Shown here: positions 46,098 to 55,478 of the stretch, in pieces
Position numbering within the stretch: the first letter of the stretch is position 1
How the letters are laid out: the number at the start of each line of letters is the position of its first letter
NCBI RefSeq assembly: GCF_014905415.1
Contig: NZ_BNEO01000002.1
Location: forward strand, 1,152,948-1,216,947
Direction of reading: 5' to 3'
Source of the DNA: Virgibacillus salexigens
GTDB taxonomy: Bacteria; Bacillota; Bacilli; Bacillales; Amphibacillaceae
Length of the DNA stretch: 64,000 nucleotides
Notes under the pieces: generated by a model
Told to the model about the DNA's origin: nothing
The model's input: only the letters and a program-made list of their open reading frames with translations
Databases searched by the model: none
Translations under genes and position numbers: made by a program

Positions 46098-48527
46098 TTA
46101 AAGCATTTCCTCAACCTGCGATGCTGTAACTAATACTTCGCGAGGCTTACTTCCGTTTTGACCGGATATTATCCCCCGCTGCTCCAAACTGTCAATGAGT
46201 CTTGCAGCACGATTGTAGCCTATTTTAAAGTGGCGTTGCAACAACGACGTACTAGCTCCATTTTGCTCAAGAACAAATTTAACAGCATCTTTCAAATGAT
46301 CATCCTCCTCCTCATCCATCGCTACTTGCTCTAACAACTCCTCTTGCTCAAACAAGTAATTAGGTTCAGCAATACTTCTAGTATAATTGGTGACTCGTTC
46401 GATTTCTTCATCAGATACAAACGGTCCCTGAAGGCGCATGCTCTTTCCTGCTCCATTTTCAATAAATAGCATATCCCCTTTTCCAAGCAACTTTTCAGCT
46501 CCACTTGTATCAAGTATCGTACGTGAATCCACTTGAGAAGATACACTAAATGCAATTCTTGTAGGTATATTTGCTTTAATAAGTCCAGTGATAACATCTA
46601 CCGACGGACGTTGTGTCGCTAGCAATAAGTGAATTCCGCATGCTCTTGCTTTCTGGGCAATTCTGCTAATTGCATCTTCTACATCCTGAGGGGAAACCAT
46701 CATTAAATCAGCCAGTTCATCAATAACAATTACAATAAATGGCAGTTTATCTTGTGTGCGTTGCTGTTTGTCCATTTTTTGATTATAGCGCTCAATATCG
46801 CGTACTCCCTCATGCACAAACTTCTCATATCGGTCTTCCATCTCTGTCACAGCCCATTTGAGTGCGGCAGTAGCTGCTTTCACATCCGTTATTACAGGGG
46901 AAACCAAATGTGGAATACCGTTATAGGGTGCTAGCTCTACCATTTTAGGATCAATTAATAAGAATTTAACCTCTTCGTGACTTGCCTTGTATAATAAACT
47001 GATTAATATCGTATTGATACAGACACTTTTACCAGACCCCGTTGCACCAGCTATTAATCCATGTGGCATCTTTTGAATATTGGTTATTAAAGGTTGCCCT
47101 TCAATACTTAACCCTAAAGCGATTGTTAAAGGAGATGTATTTCTTTTAAACGCATCTGTCTCAAATATCCCCTGTAGCCCTACCATCTGTGCTTTGCGAT
47201 TTGGAATTTCAATTCCGATTGTATTTTTCCCAGGAATAGGGGCTTCAATTCGAATATCTCTAGCGGCCATATTTAATTTTAAATCATCGCTTAGATTCTT
47301 CACTTTACTAACCTTAACCCCTAATTCAGGTTGTACTTCAAATCGTGTTACAGAAGGTCCTTGAGTTGCGTTTACTACCTTAGCTCGTACATTAAAATGC
47401 TTTAAGGTTTGTTCAAGCAATTGTTGTTGTTGTTGAACCCAGTGATCATCATCTGCATTTGTTCGATCGATATCATCTAATAGATAGTACGGAATACTCG
47501 TATCCTTCTTATTGAATAATTCTTGTTTGGTTATTTCTGATTTCTGTTCAGATTCTCGCCTTTTTGCTTTCTTTGATTTTTCCATTAAGTTTTTCTTATC
47601 TCTGGGAGTCATCATCACGTTGAATGGAATAGTCGCCCTTCCACTTTGACGCTCTTGTTTTTTATGTTCCCGTTGGTTGACCCGTTTAGATGACCGTCTT
47701 CTATCTTCACTAATCGAACAATTTTCTGTTTCTTCTGATTTTCTCGGCTGCTGCTTACTACTATCTTTTACTTCTGAAATATTAACGGAAGCAGGCGTAG
47801 CATTTTCTTCATGTAAAAGTTCGCTAACTTTTTCCTCCTCTATTGTTTCAGCTGCAATCTCCCGTTCTGCGATTTCCACTGATTCTTTTCGGATTTCTTG
47901 ATTTATTTCGCTAGAAAATGGTTCTTTATTTTTCTCATCTACTTTACGTTGATATGCCGGAATATTTTCTACTTTTGCTTTTTGTTCATCTCTAGGGCGA
48001 AACCCATAGATAGGGGAAGGTACTTCTGTTGGTTTAAAGGGTACATCTGGATCTTTTTTATAAACTTTATTTGCCGATTGCTCCCTTTCAACATTTCTTC
48101 CTTCTTCCTGAGACAATGAATGACTAGTATGATACGTACTCCTATCAGAATTTGATCTTCTTGAGCGTTTTCGTTGGTAAGCTGGTAGTTCTTCACTGTT
48201 CTCCATGTTCTTTTTCTCAAGTCGCACACTACTCTGCTGTTGTTGTTCCGGTTCAATTCTCGAGCTTCGATCCTCGTTTAGATTATTATTCATGAAATTA
48301 TGGTTATTTGTTTTTACTGAATTTCGATTTTTCTTTCGTGTATTTTCTTTTCTTTGTTCAGCTTGATCAGGAATAACGGGAAAGCGAAACGATTTATTCG
48401 TAGGATATTGATACATCATTTTTGCCTCGAGATTACTTTTCTCCGTTTTATGATTTTCCTCTTGCTGTTCTTCAATTTCACTTTCTGCAAAAAGACTTTT
48501 AATTTTCTGTTTCCAATGATCCCACAC
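46098..48527 (-). CDS. sftA: DNA translocase SftA (FtsK/SpoIIIE family)
   Basis: 809 residues. The N-terminal ~330 are low-complexity, polar (Lys/Glu/Ser/Asn-rich) with no membrane helices, unlike SpoIIIE. The motor has Walker A GATGSGKSVCI and Walker B FIVIVIDELADLMM, and a C-terminal gamma winged helix (HFKIGYNRAARLIDSLEQRG) that reads polarity sequences. Known role: soluble septum-associated translocase clearing chromosomal DNA before division. The start is GTG at 48527 (GAGTG upstream). It lies downstream of ytpR with a terminator between. Confidence 0.95.
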   Translation of the reverse strand: MWDHWKQKIKSLFAESEIEEQQEENHKTEKSNLEAKMMYQYPTNKSFRFPVIPDQAEQRKENTRKKNRNSVKTNNHNFMNNNLNEDRSSRIEPEQQQQSSVRLEKKNMENSEELPAYQRKRSRRSNSDRSTYHTSHSLSQEEGRNVEREQSANKVYKKDPDVPFKPTEVPSPIYGFRPRDEQKAKVENIPAYQRKVDEKNKEPFSSEINQEIRKESVEIAEREIAAETIEEEKVSELLHEENATPASVNISEVKDSSKQQPRKSEETENCSISEDRRRSSKRVNQREHKKQERQSGRATIPFNVMMTPRDKKNLMEKSKKAKRRESEQKSEITKQELFNKKDTSIPYYLLDDIDRTNADDDHWVQQQQQLLEQTLKHFNVRAKVVNATQGPSVTRFEVQPELGVKVSKVKNLSDDLKLNMAARDIRIEAPIPGKNTIGIEIPNRKAQMVGLQGIFETDAFKRNTSPLTIALGLSIEGQPLITNIQKMPHGLIAGATGSGKSVCINTILISLLYKASHEEVKFLLIDPKMVELAPYNGIPHLVSPVITDVKAATAALKWAVTEMEDRYEKFVHEGVRDIERYNQKMDKQQRTQDKLPFIVIVIDELADLMMVSPQDVEDAISRIAQKARACGIHLLLATQRPSVDVITGLIKANIPTRIAFSVSSQVDSRTILDTSGAEKLLGKGDMLFIENGAGKSMRLQGPFVSDEEIERVTNYTRSIAEPNYLFEQEELLEQVAMDEEEDDHLKDAVKFVLEQNGASTSLLQRHFKIGYNRAARLIDSLEQRGIISGQNGSKPREVLVTASQVEEML

Positions 48528-48694
48528 ATCAATTCACTCATTTCTGTATCTAAAAATCTTGTGTTCCTTTATTGTAGCAGGTTTCATCCATTCTTTGGAA
48601 GGTTTCTTGTGAATATAATCCTATAGACAAGTTCTTTAGATTGTATCCTTTTTCTTTACATTTCTCAAAGAACGTTGATCTGCTTAACAAAAAG

Positions 48695-48729
48695 AAAAAC
48701 AACCCTCGTAATACTTGCAGGTTGTTTTT
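48695..48729 (-). terminator. Terminator of ytpR
   Basis: A 10-bp stem AAAAACAACC (48695-48704) pairs with 48720-48729, then CTTTTTG on the - strand. The rest of 48528-48694 shows no supported gene. Confidence 0.8.
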
Positions 48730-48737
48730 GTCCTTTA

Positions 48738-49340
48738 CTAGATCACGAATGGTTCTCCAGCTCGATAAGAATTGTCTAAAACATAGATCCCTTTTTCTTT
48801 TGGTGCATTTGGCAAACCCAACTCTTTCTGGGAACATATCATACCATTCGAAGGAACACCTCGTAATTCTGTCGGTTTAATTTTTAATCCACTTGGCATC
48901 GTAGCTCCTACTTTGGCAACAACTACATTCTGCCCTTGATCCACATTTGGAGCACCACACACAATCTGTAACGTTTCATCTCCAACATCTACTTGACAAA
49001 CACTTAATTTATCAGCATTTTCATGTTGCTCTTTACTCATAACATGTCCAATAACGAACTTAGGACGTAAGTCAAAATTCAAATAATCATCTAATTCTAA
49101 TTGGTTAAATAATTGCTTGAGTTCACCTAATCCCTCTTCAGTTAGCATTATTTTTCCATTGGTTAAGAAAGAAAAATAAGTGGACGCATGAAAGATGTTA
49201 TAACCTAAAACTTTATCTGAATCACCGGTAATCCGAACAACATCACCAATCCTTTCATGTCTCACGTCATAACGATTTCCTTCTGAGATTGGGATAATAA
49301 GTACATCACCAATACCATTGACATTGTAAAATACATCCAT
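48738..49340 (-). CDS. ytpR: YtpR, stand-alone tRNA-binding (OB-fold) protein
   Basis: 200 residues. The C-terminal ~110 match the tRNA-binding domain seen at the N-terminus of PheT and C-terminus of MetG ([26 protein letters not shown], split here; then [19 protein letters not shown] and [11 protein letters not shown]). The N-terminal ~85 is a DUF4479 domain. Inferred role: binds structured RNA, possibly a trans-acting factor. The start is ATG at 49340, since AAAAGGATGAT spaces well to it. Confidence 0.9.
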   Translation of the reverse strand: MDVFYNVNGIGDVLIIPISEGNRYDVRHERIGDVVRITGDSDKVLGYNIFHASTYFSFLTNGKIMLTEEGLGELKQLFNQLELDDYLNFDLRPKFVIGHVMSKEQHENADKLSVCQVDVGDETLQIVCGAPNVDQGQNVVVAKVGATMPSGLKIKPTELRGVPSNGMICSQKELGLPNAPKEKGIYVLDNSYRAGEPFVI

Positions 49341-49362
49341 TCGCTTGATCATCCTTTTCGGT

Positions 49363-50172
49363 TTATTGATTCTTCTCGGGTTTGTTTTTAGCTAGTATAA
49401 ACACAGGCTCTAATGATTTTTCTTCATAAATCATTGGTAAAGATGTAATAGGAATTCTTCCTTCAGCAAAGAATTTCATAGTCATCTGAGCTAGAATATC
49501 ATATCCAGCTTTGTTCTGAACATCTGTAACAATTAAGACATCTTGATGAGGAACAGCAACAGCTAACTCCCCTTTACTATTCGCTTTCATTTCTTCTAAA
49601 AATGCCTCATTTAAAATTCGGCTCGCATCATACCCATCTTGTGTGGAAATAAAATAAAAATCATTTTCAGCCACTTGCTCATGTTTGTAATCCAAGGATA
49701 ACGAACGTAAATTGAAAGTTGCAATTTCATCTATCCGTTCTTTGGTCCAACCTTCATTATGAAGTAGTTCTTCATCAATTAGGCGATAGGATTTTCCTAA
49801 ATCTAATGCGTAAAAGATTCTTGTTTCCGCTGTATGATCTTTAAAAATCAATTCAGTTCCAGCATTGGTGACTGTTGGAAAGGAAGTAGCTCGAATAACC
49901 GGATAAATTTGTTTTTCCATTCCAGCTAGGTGTTGCTCTTCATTCATGATTCGTAATGCTTCCTTAATATGATCAACTAATTCATCTATGACGATTTCCC
50001 CGCGCTGGTTATATTTCCCTACTACATTCGGCAAGGTGATGGTAATCCCTTTTTTTGTTTCTTTCCTTTCAATTCGAAACGTATCCTTATCCCGGTTATA
50101 TGATGTTCGAAAATCGTCATTTGCTAAATGTTGTTCTAGAATTTGTTTTAATTTTAAGCTTGTCATTTTCAT
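49363..50172 (-). CDS. ytpQ: YtpQ, DUF1444 protein
   Basis: 269 residues, soluble. The family DUF1444 runs the full length ([21 protein letters not shown], then [23 protein letters not shown] C-terminus). Function unknown. AGGAGGG lies 7 nt before the ATG. It lies between ytpP and ytpR, 22-23 nt from each, so the three form an operon as in B. subtilis. Confidence 0.92.
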   Translation of the reverse strand: MKMTSLKLKQILEQHLANDDFRTSYNRDKDTFRIERKETKKGITITLPNVVGKYNQRGEIVIDELVDHIKEALRIMNEEQHLAGMEKQIYPVIRATSFPTVTNAGTELIFKDHTAETRIFYALDLGKSYRLIDEELLHNEGWTKERIDEIATFNLRSLSLDYKHEQVAENDFYFISTQDGYDASRILNEAFLEEMKANSKGELAVAVPHQDVLIVTDVQNKAGYDILAQMTMKFFAEGRIPITSLPMIYEEKSLEPVFILAKNKPEKNQ

Positions 50173-50195
50173 TTTGATTCCCTCCTAACACAAAT

Positions 50196-50513
50196 CTAGT
50201 TTGGAAGATTATTAAGGAATTGGACAATCTCTTCTTTCGTCTTACGATTCTTACTTACAAATCTACCCGTTTCCTCACCATTACGGAAAGCGACAAAGCT
50301 AGGGATTCCAAATATTGCGTACTCCTGGCAAATATCAATAAATTCGTCTCTATCTACTTTTACAAAAGTATAGTTTGGAAATTCTGCCTCTATTTCTGGT
50401 AATACAGGTTCAATCACTCTACAATCTGGGCACCATCCGGCAGTAAAATAGAATACGATATTCGACTGATTGATCCTTTTTTCAAATGTTTCATGAGATC
50501 GTAATGTTTCCAT
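50196..50513 (-). CDS. ytpP: Thioredoxin-like protein YtpP
   Basis: 105 residues, thioredoxin fold. The active site is WCPDC (Cys28, Cys31) in FTAGWCPDCRVIEP, and the cis-proline is in FGIPSFVAF. Known role: thiol-disulfide or bacilliredoxin-like exchange in the cytosol; targets unknown. First gene of the ytpPQR operon. SD AAAGGAGATGAT precedes the ATG. Confidence 0.93.
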   Translation of the reverse strand: METLRSHETFEKRINQSNIVFYFTAGWCPDCRVIEPVLPEIEAEFPNYTFVKVDRDEFIDICQEYAIFGIPSFVAFRNGEETGRFVSKNRKTKEEIVQFLNNLPN

Positions 50514-50886
50514 TTATATCATCTCCTTTGTTTATGACAGAATAGAATGGATAATGTTTCTAATAGAAGAAACAACGGTATACCATTGTCTAAAAAAATC
50601 GATGCATTTTCGTATTTTAAATTAAACCTTATAGGTATATTATTTTACTTTTATATCCTGCATCCACTTGCAATGAATTGGCTTGTCTTTTGGATTACAC
50701 CATACGTATATTAGAGCCCCTAATTGAATGAACGAATTGTACAGCTACCTATTCCTTTACCTATATTACTATGAATTTCATAGAATGTGAAACGTTCGAG
50801 ATCAATCTACTACGTAAAATGCTTTTCAGTTATTTTAATTTTGTATACTATAGATATAGAAGGATTTATGAGGAGGGAGAAAGCGC
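50514..50886. other. Intergenic region between ytpP and ytoQ
   Basis: About 370 nt between divergent genes, A/T-rich. A TATACT-TATAGA cluster near 50842-50860 could be the ytoQ -10 region, without a clear -35. On the - strand a 34-codon open stretch (about 50747-50646) reads LYNSFIQLGALIYVWCNPKD and on to a stop, with a CTG but no ATG, GTG or TTG start. It looks coding in composition but is unsupported; it may be a gene remnant. Confidence 0.5.
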
Positions 50887-51327
50887 ATGGAACTCACAGT
50901 ATATTTAGCTGGACAAATTCATGATGATTGGAGAGAAACTATAAAACAGCTGGCACAAGAAAAGGGATTACCTTTAACCTTTGTTGCACCACAAACCAAT
51001 CATGATCGCTCAGATAATATTGGAGAAGCGATATTGGGTAACCAGCCGAGCAAGGTTTATAAAGATGAAGCCGCTTCGAAGATAAATAACTTTAGAACCC
51101 AGGTTTTGATGGAAAAAGCAGATATTGTCATTGCGCTATTTGGTGAAAAATATAAGCAATGGAATACCGCTATGGACGCAAGTCAGGCGATATCATTAAA
51201 TAAACCAACAATTATCGTTCGACCAGATTCACTTATCCATCCTTTAAAAGAGTTGTCGGAAAAAGCAAATGTAACTGTCGAAACAATTGAACAAGCAATA
51301 GATGTTATTCATTATGTATATGAGTAA
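50887..51327 (+). CDS. ytoQ: YtoQ family protein
   Basis: 146 residues, soluble, related to nucleoside 2-deoxyribosyltransferase-like folds: YLAGQIHDDWRETIKQLA at the start and MEKADIVIALFGEKYKQWNTAMDASQA in the middle (split by eye). YtoQ is conserved in Bacillales; no function is established. SD GGAGGGAG lies 7 nt before the ATG. Position beside ytoP matches B. subtilis. Confidence 0.88.
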   Translation: MELTVYLAGQIHDDWRETIKQLAQEKGLPLTFVAPQTNHDRSDNIGEAILGNQPSKVYKDEAASKINNFRTQVLMEKADIVIALFGEKYKQWNTAMDASQAISLNKPTIIVRPDSLIHPLKELSEKANVTVETIEQAIDVIHYVYE

Positions 51328-51343
51328 ACATAGTGAAAGATAA

Positions 51344-51377
51344 ATAACCGGTTGAGCAGAACAGCTCTACCGGCTAT
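51344..51377. terminator. Hairpin between ytoQ and the DUF84 gene
   Basis: A 14-bp stem with two mismatches (51344-51357 with 51364-51377) overlaps the 3' end of the DUF84 gene. T tracts are poor, so it may be a weak bidirectional terminator. Confidence 0.5.
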
Positions 51378-51864
51378 TGTATTCCCATTGACCACGTAAT
51401 AATTTAACAACATGGCTAAACATCGTTTGTCTCGAAATCATTTCATTTGTAAATATGCCAATAGCTCCCTCTTTCTTCCCTACATTTTTTCGTTTGGCAT
51501 ACGCATTCATAATGTCTCCAAGTTCCATCCCGTGTTCTAATTGGATATCTATTTCCTTCGGTAAGGGAATACGAGCACCGCTAGCAGTAAAAATTGTCTG
51601 ATCAGGAATTACTAATGCTCCCCAATTACAAAGAAAGAGTTGCTCTTCAACATACATCACTCCACCTTCTAAACCAATCCCCATTGTATCACTAGAAGTG
51701 CAAGCTACTGCTCGGTTAATTGCTCCTTGTCTCGTCTCATCATCAGAGAAAGGTTGAGGAGAAACATGTGATGGAACAACTTTTGAGTCAACCATTTTCT
51801 CATGGAATACTTCTTTTACTGCATTTACTTTAGCAGGATTAGTGGAACCGACAATTATATTCAT
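51367..51864 (-). CDS. DUF84 family inosine/xanthosine triphosphatase
   Basis: 165 residues. N-terminal MNIIVGSTNPAKVNAV is the nucleotide-binding motif, and DDETRQGAINRA follows. MGIGLEGGV and the C-terminal GAIGIFTN are also conserved in the YjjX-type NTPase family. Known role: hydrolyses non-canonical purine nucleotides (ITP/XTP) to keep them out of nucleic acids. The start is ATG at 51864 after GAGGATG; the ATG at 51873 directly abuts the SD. It is 27 nt downstream of ytoP. Confidence 0.87.
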   Translation of the reverse strand: MNIIVGSTNPAKVNAVKEVFHEKMVDSKVVPSHVSPQPFSDDETRQGAINRAVACTSSDTMGIGLEGGVMYVEEQLFLCNWGALVIPDQTIFTASGARIPLPKEIDIQLEHGMELGDIMNAYAKRKNVGKKEGAIGIFTNEMISRQTMFSHVVKLLRGQWEYNSR

Positions 51865-51891
51865 TTCTTTCATCCTCTACAAGACCTTAGA

Positions 51892-52959
51892 TTAAACAGA
51901 TTGGTGAATGTAATTTAATGTGTTTTGGTCTGTTGATTTAATTAATTGTATTAATAGTTCTTTAGCAGCAGCGTAATCATCCACATGAATAATAGAAGCA
52001 GAAGTATGGATATAGCGTGAGCAAATTCCTACAACTGCTGAAGGCACTCCATGATTAGTCATATGGACACGTCCAGCATCTGTTCCTCCTTGCGATATAA
52101 AATATTGGTACGGAATATCATGGCTTTCCGCCGTATCTAATACAAAATTTTTCATACCTTGATGTGTAATCATCGAACGATCAAATATACGGAGTAATGC
52201 TCCTTCGCCTAATTGACCGAATTCTTCTTTATTACCGGATGCGTCATTAGCAGGTGAAGCATCTAACGCAAAGAATATATCTGGTTTAATCATATTTGCC
52301 GCTACTTGAGCACCTCTTAACCCAACCTCTTCCTGGACAGTCGCCCCAGAGTACAAATAGTTAGGTACAGATTGGTTGTGTAATTCCTTCAGTAGTTCAA
52401 TGGCTAATCCACATCCATATCGATTATCCCAAGCTTTCGCCATAATTTTCTTATTATTGGCCATAGGTGTAAATGGTGTCAACGGGACAATGGGTTGCCC
52501 TGGCTTAATTCCAATTTTTTCTGCATCATCTTGATCATCGGCACCAATATCTATAAGCATATGTTTCATTTCCATTGGTTTTTTCCGTTGTGCATCTGTT
52601 AAATTATGTGGTGGTATCGAACCAATAACTCCAATGACTGGTCCGTTTTCCGTCATAATTTGAACGCGTTGAGCTAATAAGACTTGGCTCCACCAACCGC
52701 CTAATGTTTGAAAACGAATCATCCCATTTTTTGTAATTTGTGTAACCATAAATCCAACCTCATCCATATGACCAGCTACCATTACTCTTGGACCTTTTCC
52801 CTTTTTAACACCAAAAACACCACCAAGATGGTCTTGAATCACCTCATCAGCATACTTGTCAAGTTCTCTTTTCATAAATGAACGGACTGGGTGTTCATTA
52901 CCCGGAGCTCCCTGTAATTCGGTTAATTCCCTAAACATTGCTAATGTCTCTTGATTCAT
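51892..52959 (-). CDS. ytoP: M42 family metal aminopeptidase YtoP
   Basis: 355 residues. Metal ligands occur in [13 protein letters not shown] (His/Asp), [15 protein letters not shown] (Asp), [13 protein letters not shown] (Glu-Glu) and [10 protein letters not shown] (Asp). Known family: tetrahedral (TET/FrvX-like) glutamyl or deblocking aminopeptidases in the cytosol. Length is normal. SD AAAGGCGGG lies upstream. It is in an operon with the DUF84 NTPase. Confidence 0.94.
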   Translation of the reverse strand: MNQETLAMFRELTELQGAPGNEHPVRSFMKRELDKYADEVIQDHLGGVFGVKKGKGPRVMVAGHMDEVGFMVTQITKNGMIRFQTLGGWWSQVLLAQRVQIMTENGPVIGVIGSIPPHNLTDAQRKKPMEMKHMLIDIGADDQDDAEKIGIKPGQPIVPLTPFTPMANNKKIMAKAWDNRYGCGLAIELLKELHNQSVPNYLYSGATVQEEVGLRGAQVAANMIKPDIFFALDASPANDASGNKEEFGQLGEGALLRIFDRSMITHQGMKNFVLDTAESHDIPYQYFISQGGTDAGRVHMTNHGVPSAVVGICSRYIHTSASIIHVDDYAAAKELLIQLIKSTDQNTLNYIHQSV

Positions 52960-53146
52960 CTCTCATATCCCGCCTTTGCTATGTAATATAGCTAGTATAA
53001 CGGAAATAGTCGATGTATATCCACTATTCCTTAATAAATAAACATACCTTGATTTATTATTTTCTATTTTTTTCAGAATACGATATACTAACATTTGTAG
53101 ACCCAAAACTACCGATTTTAATATTATAGCAAGAGGTGAACATGAT

Positions 53147-53461
53147 ATGAGTGTAAAAAAAGCGGTTCTTGCAGCAGGATTAGGTGTAGCCGTCGGTTAT
53201 ATTGCTAAACAACAATTAGATCAAATCCAAAAAATAACACCAGAAAAAGCTTTAAAACAAGCAAAAGAAACTTTTAAAAAACAAGGACCAATTAGTGGTT
53301 CATGGATTTATATGAAACCACAAGAAGTAGAAAAAAACGGTTTATTGTACAATGCCTATCGTGGTGGAGTAACACGCAGCCTCGATGGCGAAAATAAACA
53401 GTATGAATTCTATGTTGATGTTGAAACAGGAGCAGTCATTGACTCTGTTCAAACCGTATAA
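53147..53461 (+). CDS. ytzB: YtzB, small PepSY-domain protein
   Basis: 104 residues. An N-terminal hydrophobic segment (about 4-19, KAVLAAGLGVAVGYIA) looks like a signal anchor, followed by a PepSY-type domain (EFYVDVETGAVIDSVQTV at the end). Inferred role: a membrane-attached or secreted small protein; PepSY domains are linked to protease inhibition. Position between ytoP and ytnP matches B. subtilis ytzB. SD GAGGTGA precedes the ATG. Confidence 0.87.
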   Translation: MSVKKAVLAAGLGVAVGYIAKQQLDQIQKITPEKALKQAKETFKKQGPISGSWIYMKPQEVEKNGLLYNAYRGGVTRSLDGENKQYEFYVDVETGAVIDSVQTV

Positions 53462-53476
53462 TGAACATCCAAACGG

Positions 53477-53504
53477 AAAGCTGCTCAAGTTCTGAGCAGC
53501 TTTT
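53477..53504. terminator. Terminator between ytzB and ytnP
   Basis: An 11-bp perfect stem AAAGCTGCTCA (53477-53487) pairs with 53493-53503 with a 5-nt loop and TTTT on the + strand. It separates convergent genes. Confidence 0.87.
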
Positions 53505-54360
53505 AATTCCTATCTGTATAGCGTGTTCGCTCAACTAAATTTTTGATTTCACCATTTTTATTAAACTGAATCGCACGATAATAGGCATCATGATAAAACG
53601 TGTACCAAGCTTGTTTATCATAACCATATTTCATCCATTTTTCTTTTTCATGTACTGTGGTAACGGGATAATCATCATACGCTAATGCCCACAGTTTATT
53701 TTGATGCGCATGTGTCGGCATAATATCCGCCATATGGATAAAACACTCATTTCCTTCTTCAAATACGAGAATAGAATGTCCATTACTATGTCCCCCCGTA
53801 TGAATCATTTTTAGACCTGGCGTTATCTCTATTTCCTTATCGAAAACGTGAACCTGGTCAACGATTGGTACCCAATTATTCTCCCAATACGTATTAGATG
53901 ATCGAATATTCGGCTTCTGCATTTCTTTCCATTCAATTGAAGATGTGTAAATGATTGCATTTTGAAAAACAGAAGTTAAGGAGTCCCCATTCTTCTTTGT
54001 TAATCCACATGCATGATCAAAATGAAGATGTGTCATAAGGACAGCATCGATATCATCTGGTGTTAATTCTATTTGTGCTAAAGCGTTCTCGATGTAGGAT
54101 TGTTCGATAACGCCAAAATTACGGATCTGTTTATCAGACAACTTACCTGCGCCTATTCCAGTATCAATTAAATAGTTTCTATTGTCGATTTCCACTAAAA
54201 TTGGATCTGTTCGTAACTCAATTTGATTATTATTATTGGATGGATACTTCTTACTCCAAAGTGGTTTTGGTACGACACCAAACATGGCTCCACCGTCCAA
54301 AAAAGTAACTCCACCGCGCAACCAAGTTAATCTAGCTCTACCTACTTGCAAATTCTCCAT
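53503..54360 (-). CDS. ytnP: YtnP, metallo-beta-lactamase-fold lactonase
   Basis: 285 residues. The zinc motif is THLHFDHACG (His111, His113, Asp115, His116), with IHTGGHSNGHS and FIHMADIMPTHAH providing further ligands. Known role of the B. subtilis orthologue: quorum-quenching lactonase. SD GGGGGG lies upstream of the ATG. Intracellular, with no signal peptide. Confidence 0.9.
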   Translation of the reverse strand: MENLQVGRARLTWLRGGVTFLDGGAMFGVVPKPLWSKKYPSNNNNQIELRTDPILVEIDNRNYLIDTGIGAGKLSDKQIRNFGVIEQSYIENALAQIELTPDDIDAVLMTHLHFDHACGLTKKNGDSLTSVFQNAIIYTSSIEWKEMQKPNIRSSNTYWENNWVPIVDQVHVFDKEIEITPGLKMIHTGGHSNGHSILVFEEGNECFIHMADIMPTHAHQNKLWALAYDDYPVTTVHEKEKWMKYGYDKQAWYTFYHDAYYRAIQFNKNGEIKNLVERTRYTDRN

Positions 54361-54431
54361 TTATATTCCCCCCTTTTCCTATTAGTTTAGCAAAGAACAG
54401 TCAGCTAGCAAACGCTCTCTAAAATGCAAAA

Positions 54432-54467
54432 AAACAATCGATCGAATATATCGTCGATCGATTGTTT
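54432..54467 (-). terminator. Terminator of trmB
   Basis: A 14-bp perfect stem AAACAATCGATCGA (54432-54445) pairs with 54454-54467, then TTTTTTT on the - strand. Confidence 0.92.
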
Positions 54468-54469
54468 GT

Positions 54470-55117
54470 CTACATATTGTGGAAAGATACACGACATCTA
54501 TAGATTGGCTGGCCTTTGCTCGAAAACTTCTCCTCATATTCTGTCATCCTATTGGTTGGATCATGAATACGATGCAGATCCAAATTGACTTCCTCAAGTT
54601 GCATCCCAAATTGAGAGAAGCTTGTTAACGAGTACTCAAATAATCCCATATTATCGGTTTTTAGAATGACTTCTCCCGACGGTTGTAACACTTCTTGATA
54701 TTTTTCTAAAAAGGTATGATAGGTAAGTCTCCGTTTTTCATGCCTGTTTTTAGGCCACGGATCCGAAAAGTTCAAATAAATCGTTGCTAATTCGCTTTCT
54801 GCAAATATTTCTTTTAGATTAGCAGCATCTTCATTAATCAACACAATATTATTTTGTTTCGATTCGTTGATTTTTTGAGCTGCTGTAACAATGATACTTT
54901 TAGCGAGTTCAATTCCAATAAAATTAACTTCTGGAAACTGTTTAGCCATCTCAACAATAAATTGTCCTTTTCCTGTTCCAATTTCAATATGAACGGCTTT
55001 ATCATTACCAAAGAATTTTTTCCATTTACCTTTGTATTCTTGCGGATTTGGAATAACAATATGTGTATTCTCTTCTAAAAAATCGTCTGCCCACGGCTTA
55101 TTTCGTTGACGCATCAT
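54470..55117 (-). CDS. trmB: tRNA (guanine-N7-)-methyltransferase
   Basis: 215 residues. SAM motif VHIEIGTGKGQFIVEMA, then NFIGIELAKSI, then the catalytic region IYLNFSDPWPKNRHEKRRLT. Known role: makes m7G46 in the tRNA variable loop. Two consecutive ATGs follow AGAGG; the first is used. Position beside ytnP and ytzH matches B. subtilis (YtmQ). Confidence 0.97.
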   Translation of the reverse strand: MMRQRNKPWADDFLEENTHIVIPNPQEYKGKWKKFFGNDKAVHIEIGTGKGQFIVEMAKQFPEVNFIGIELAKSIIVTAAQKINESKQNNIVLINEDAANLKEIFAESELATIYLNFSDPWPKNRHEKRRLTYHTFLEKYQEVLQPSGEVILKTDNMGLFEYSLTSFSQFGMQLEEVNLDLHRIHDPTNRMTEYEEKFSSKGQPIYRCRVSFHNM

Positions 55118-55190
55118 TTAAGCCTCTCTTTCTGTATTTAGAGGTATAGAAATGTAATGATGAACGATACTAAGGAAGAGGTGATAACGA

Positions 55191-55478
55191 ATGACATTAA
55201 ACACAAACAATCAATTAACATTGTTAATAGACCTTTTAGATGAACAAAAAGGCGAATGCTGTGGCCATGTTTCGGAGTATCAACAAATCTCTAGACTCGT
55301 TCAATCTTTAATGAATAATAATAACGTTACGGATCAAGAACTACTTCGTATTCTTCCTGAAATATACAGCTATGGAAAAGATGGGGAAATTGTTGAAAAT
55401 ATAGAAGGTCATATAACCGCAAATGATCAAAATTTAGCATCATGGCTTCATGCGCTACATCAAACTAGTGAACGTTAA
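55191..55478 (+). CDS. ytzH: YtzH-like protein
   Basis: 95 residues, soluble and mainly helical, with a conserved GECCGHVSEYQQISRLVQSL stretch near residue 22. YtzH family; function unknown. SD AAGAGGTGAT precedes the ATG. It ends inside the last 14 bp of convergent ytmP. Diverges from trmB. Confidence 0.88.
   Translation: MTLNTNNQLTLLIDLLDEQKGECCGHVSEYQQISRLVQSLMNNNNVTDQELLRILPEIYSYGKDGEIVENIEGHITANDQNLASWLHALHQTSER

Noticed and set aside
48550..48837. 95-codon ORF on the - strand overlapping the ytpR end
   Set aside because: It runs through the ytpR terminator and the ytpR 3' end in another frame, with no SD.
50790..50820. Possible sigma-W promoter (TGAAAC with a downstream CGTA)
   Set aside because: The spacing between the two elements is about 19 nt, while sigma-W promoters use about 16. 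It is not supported.
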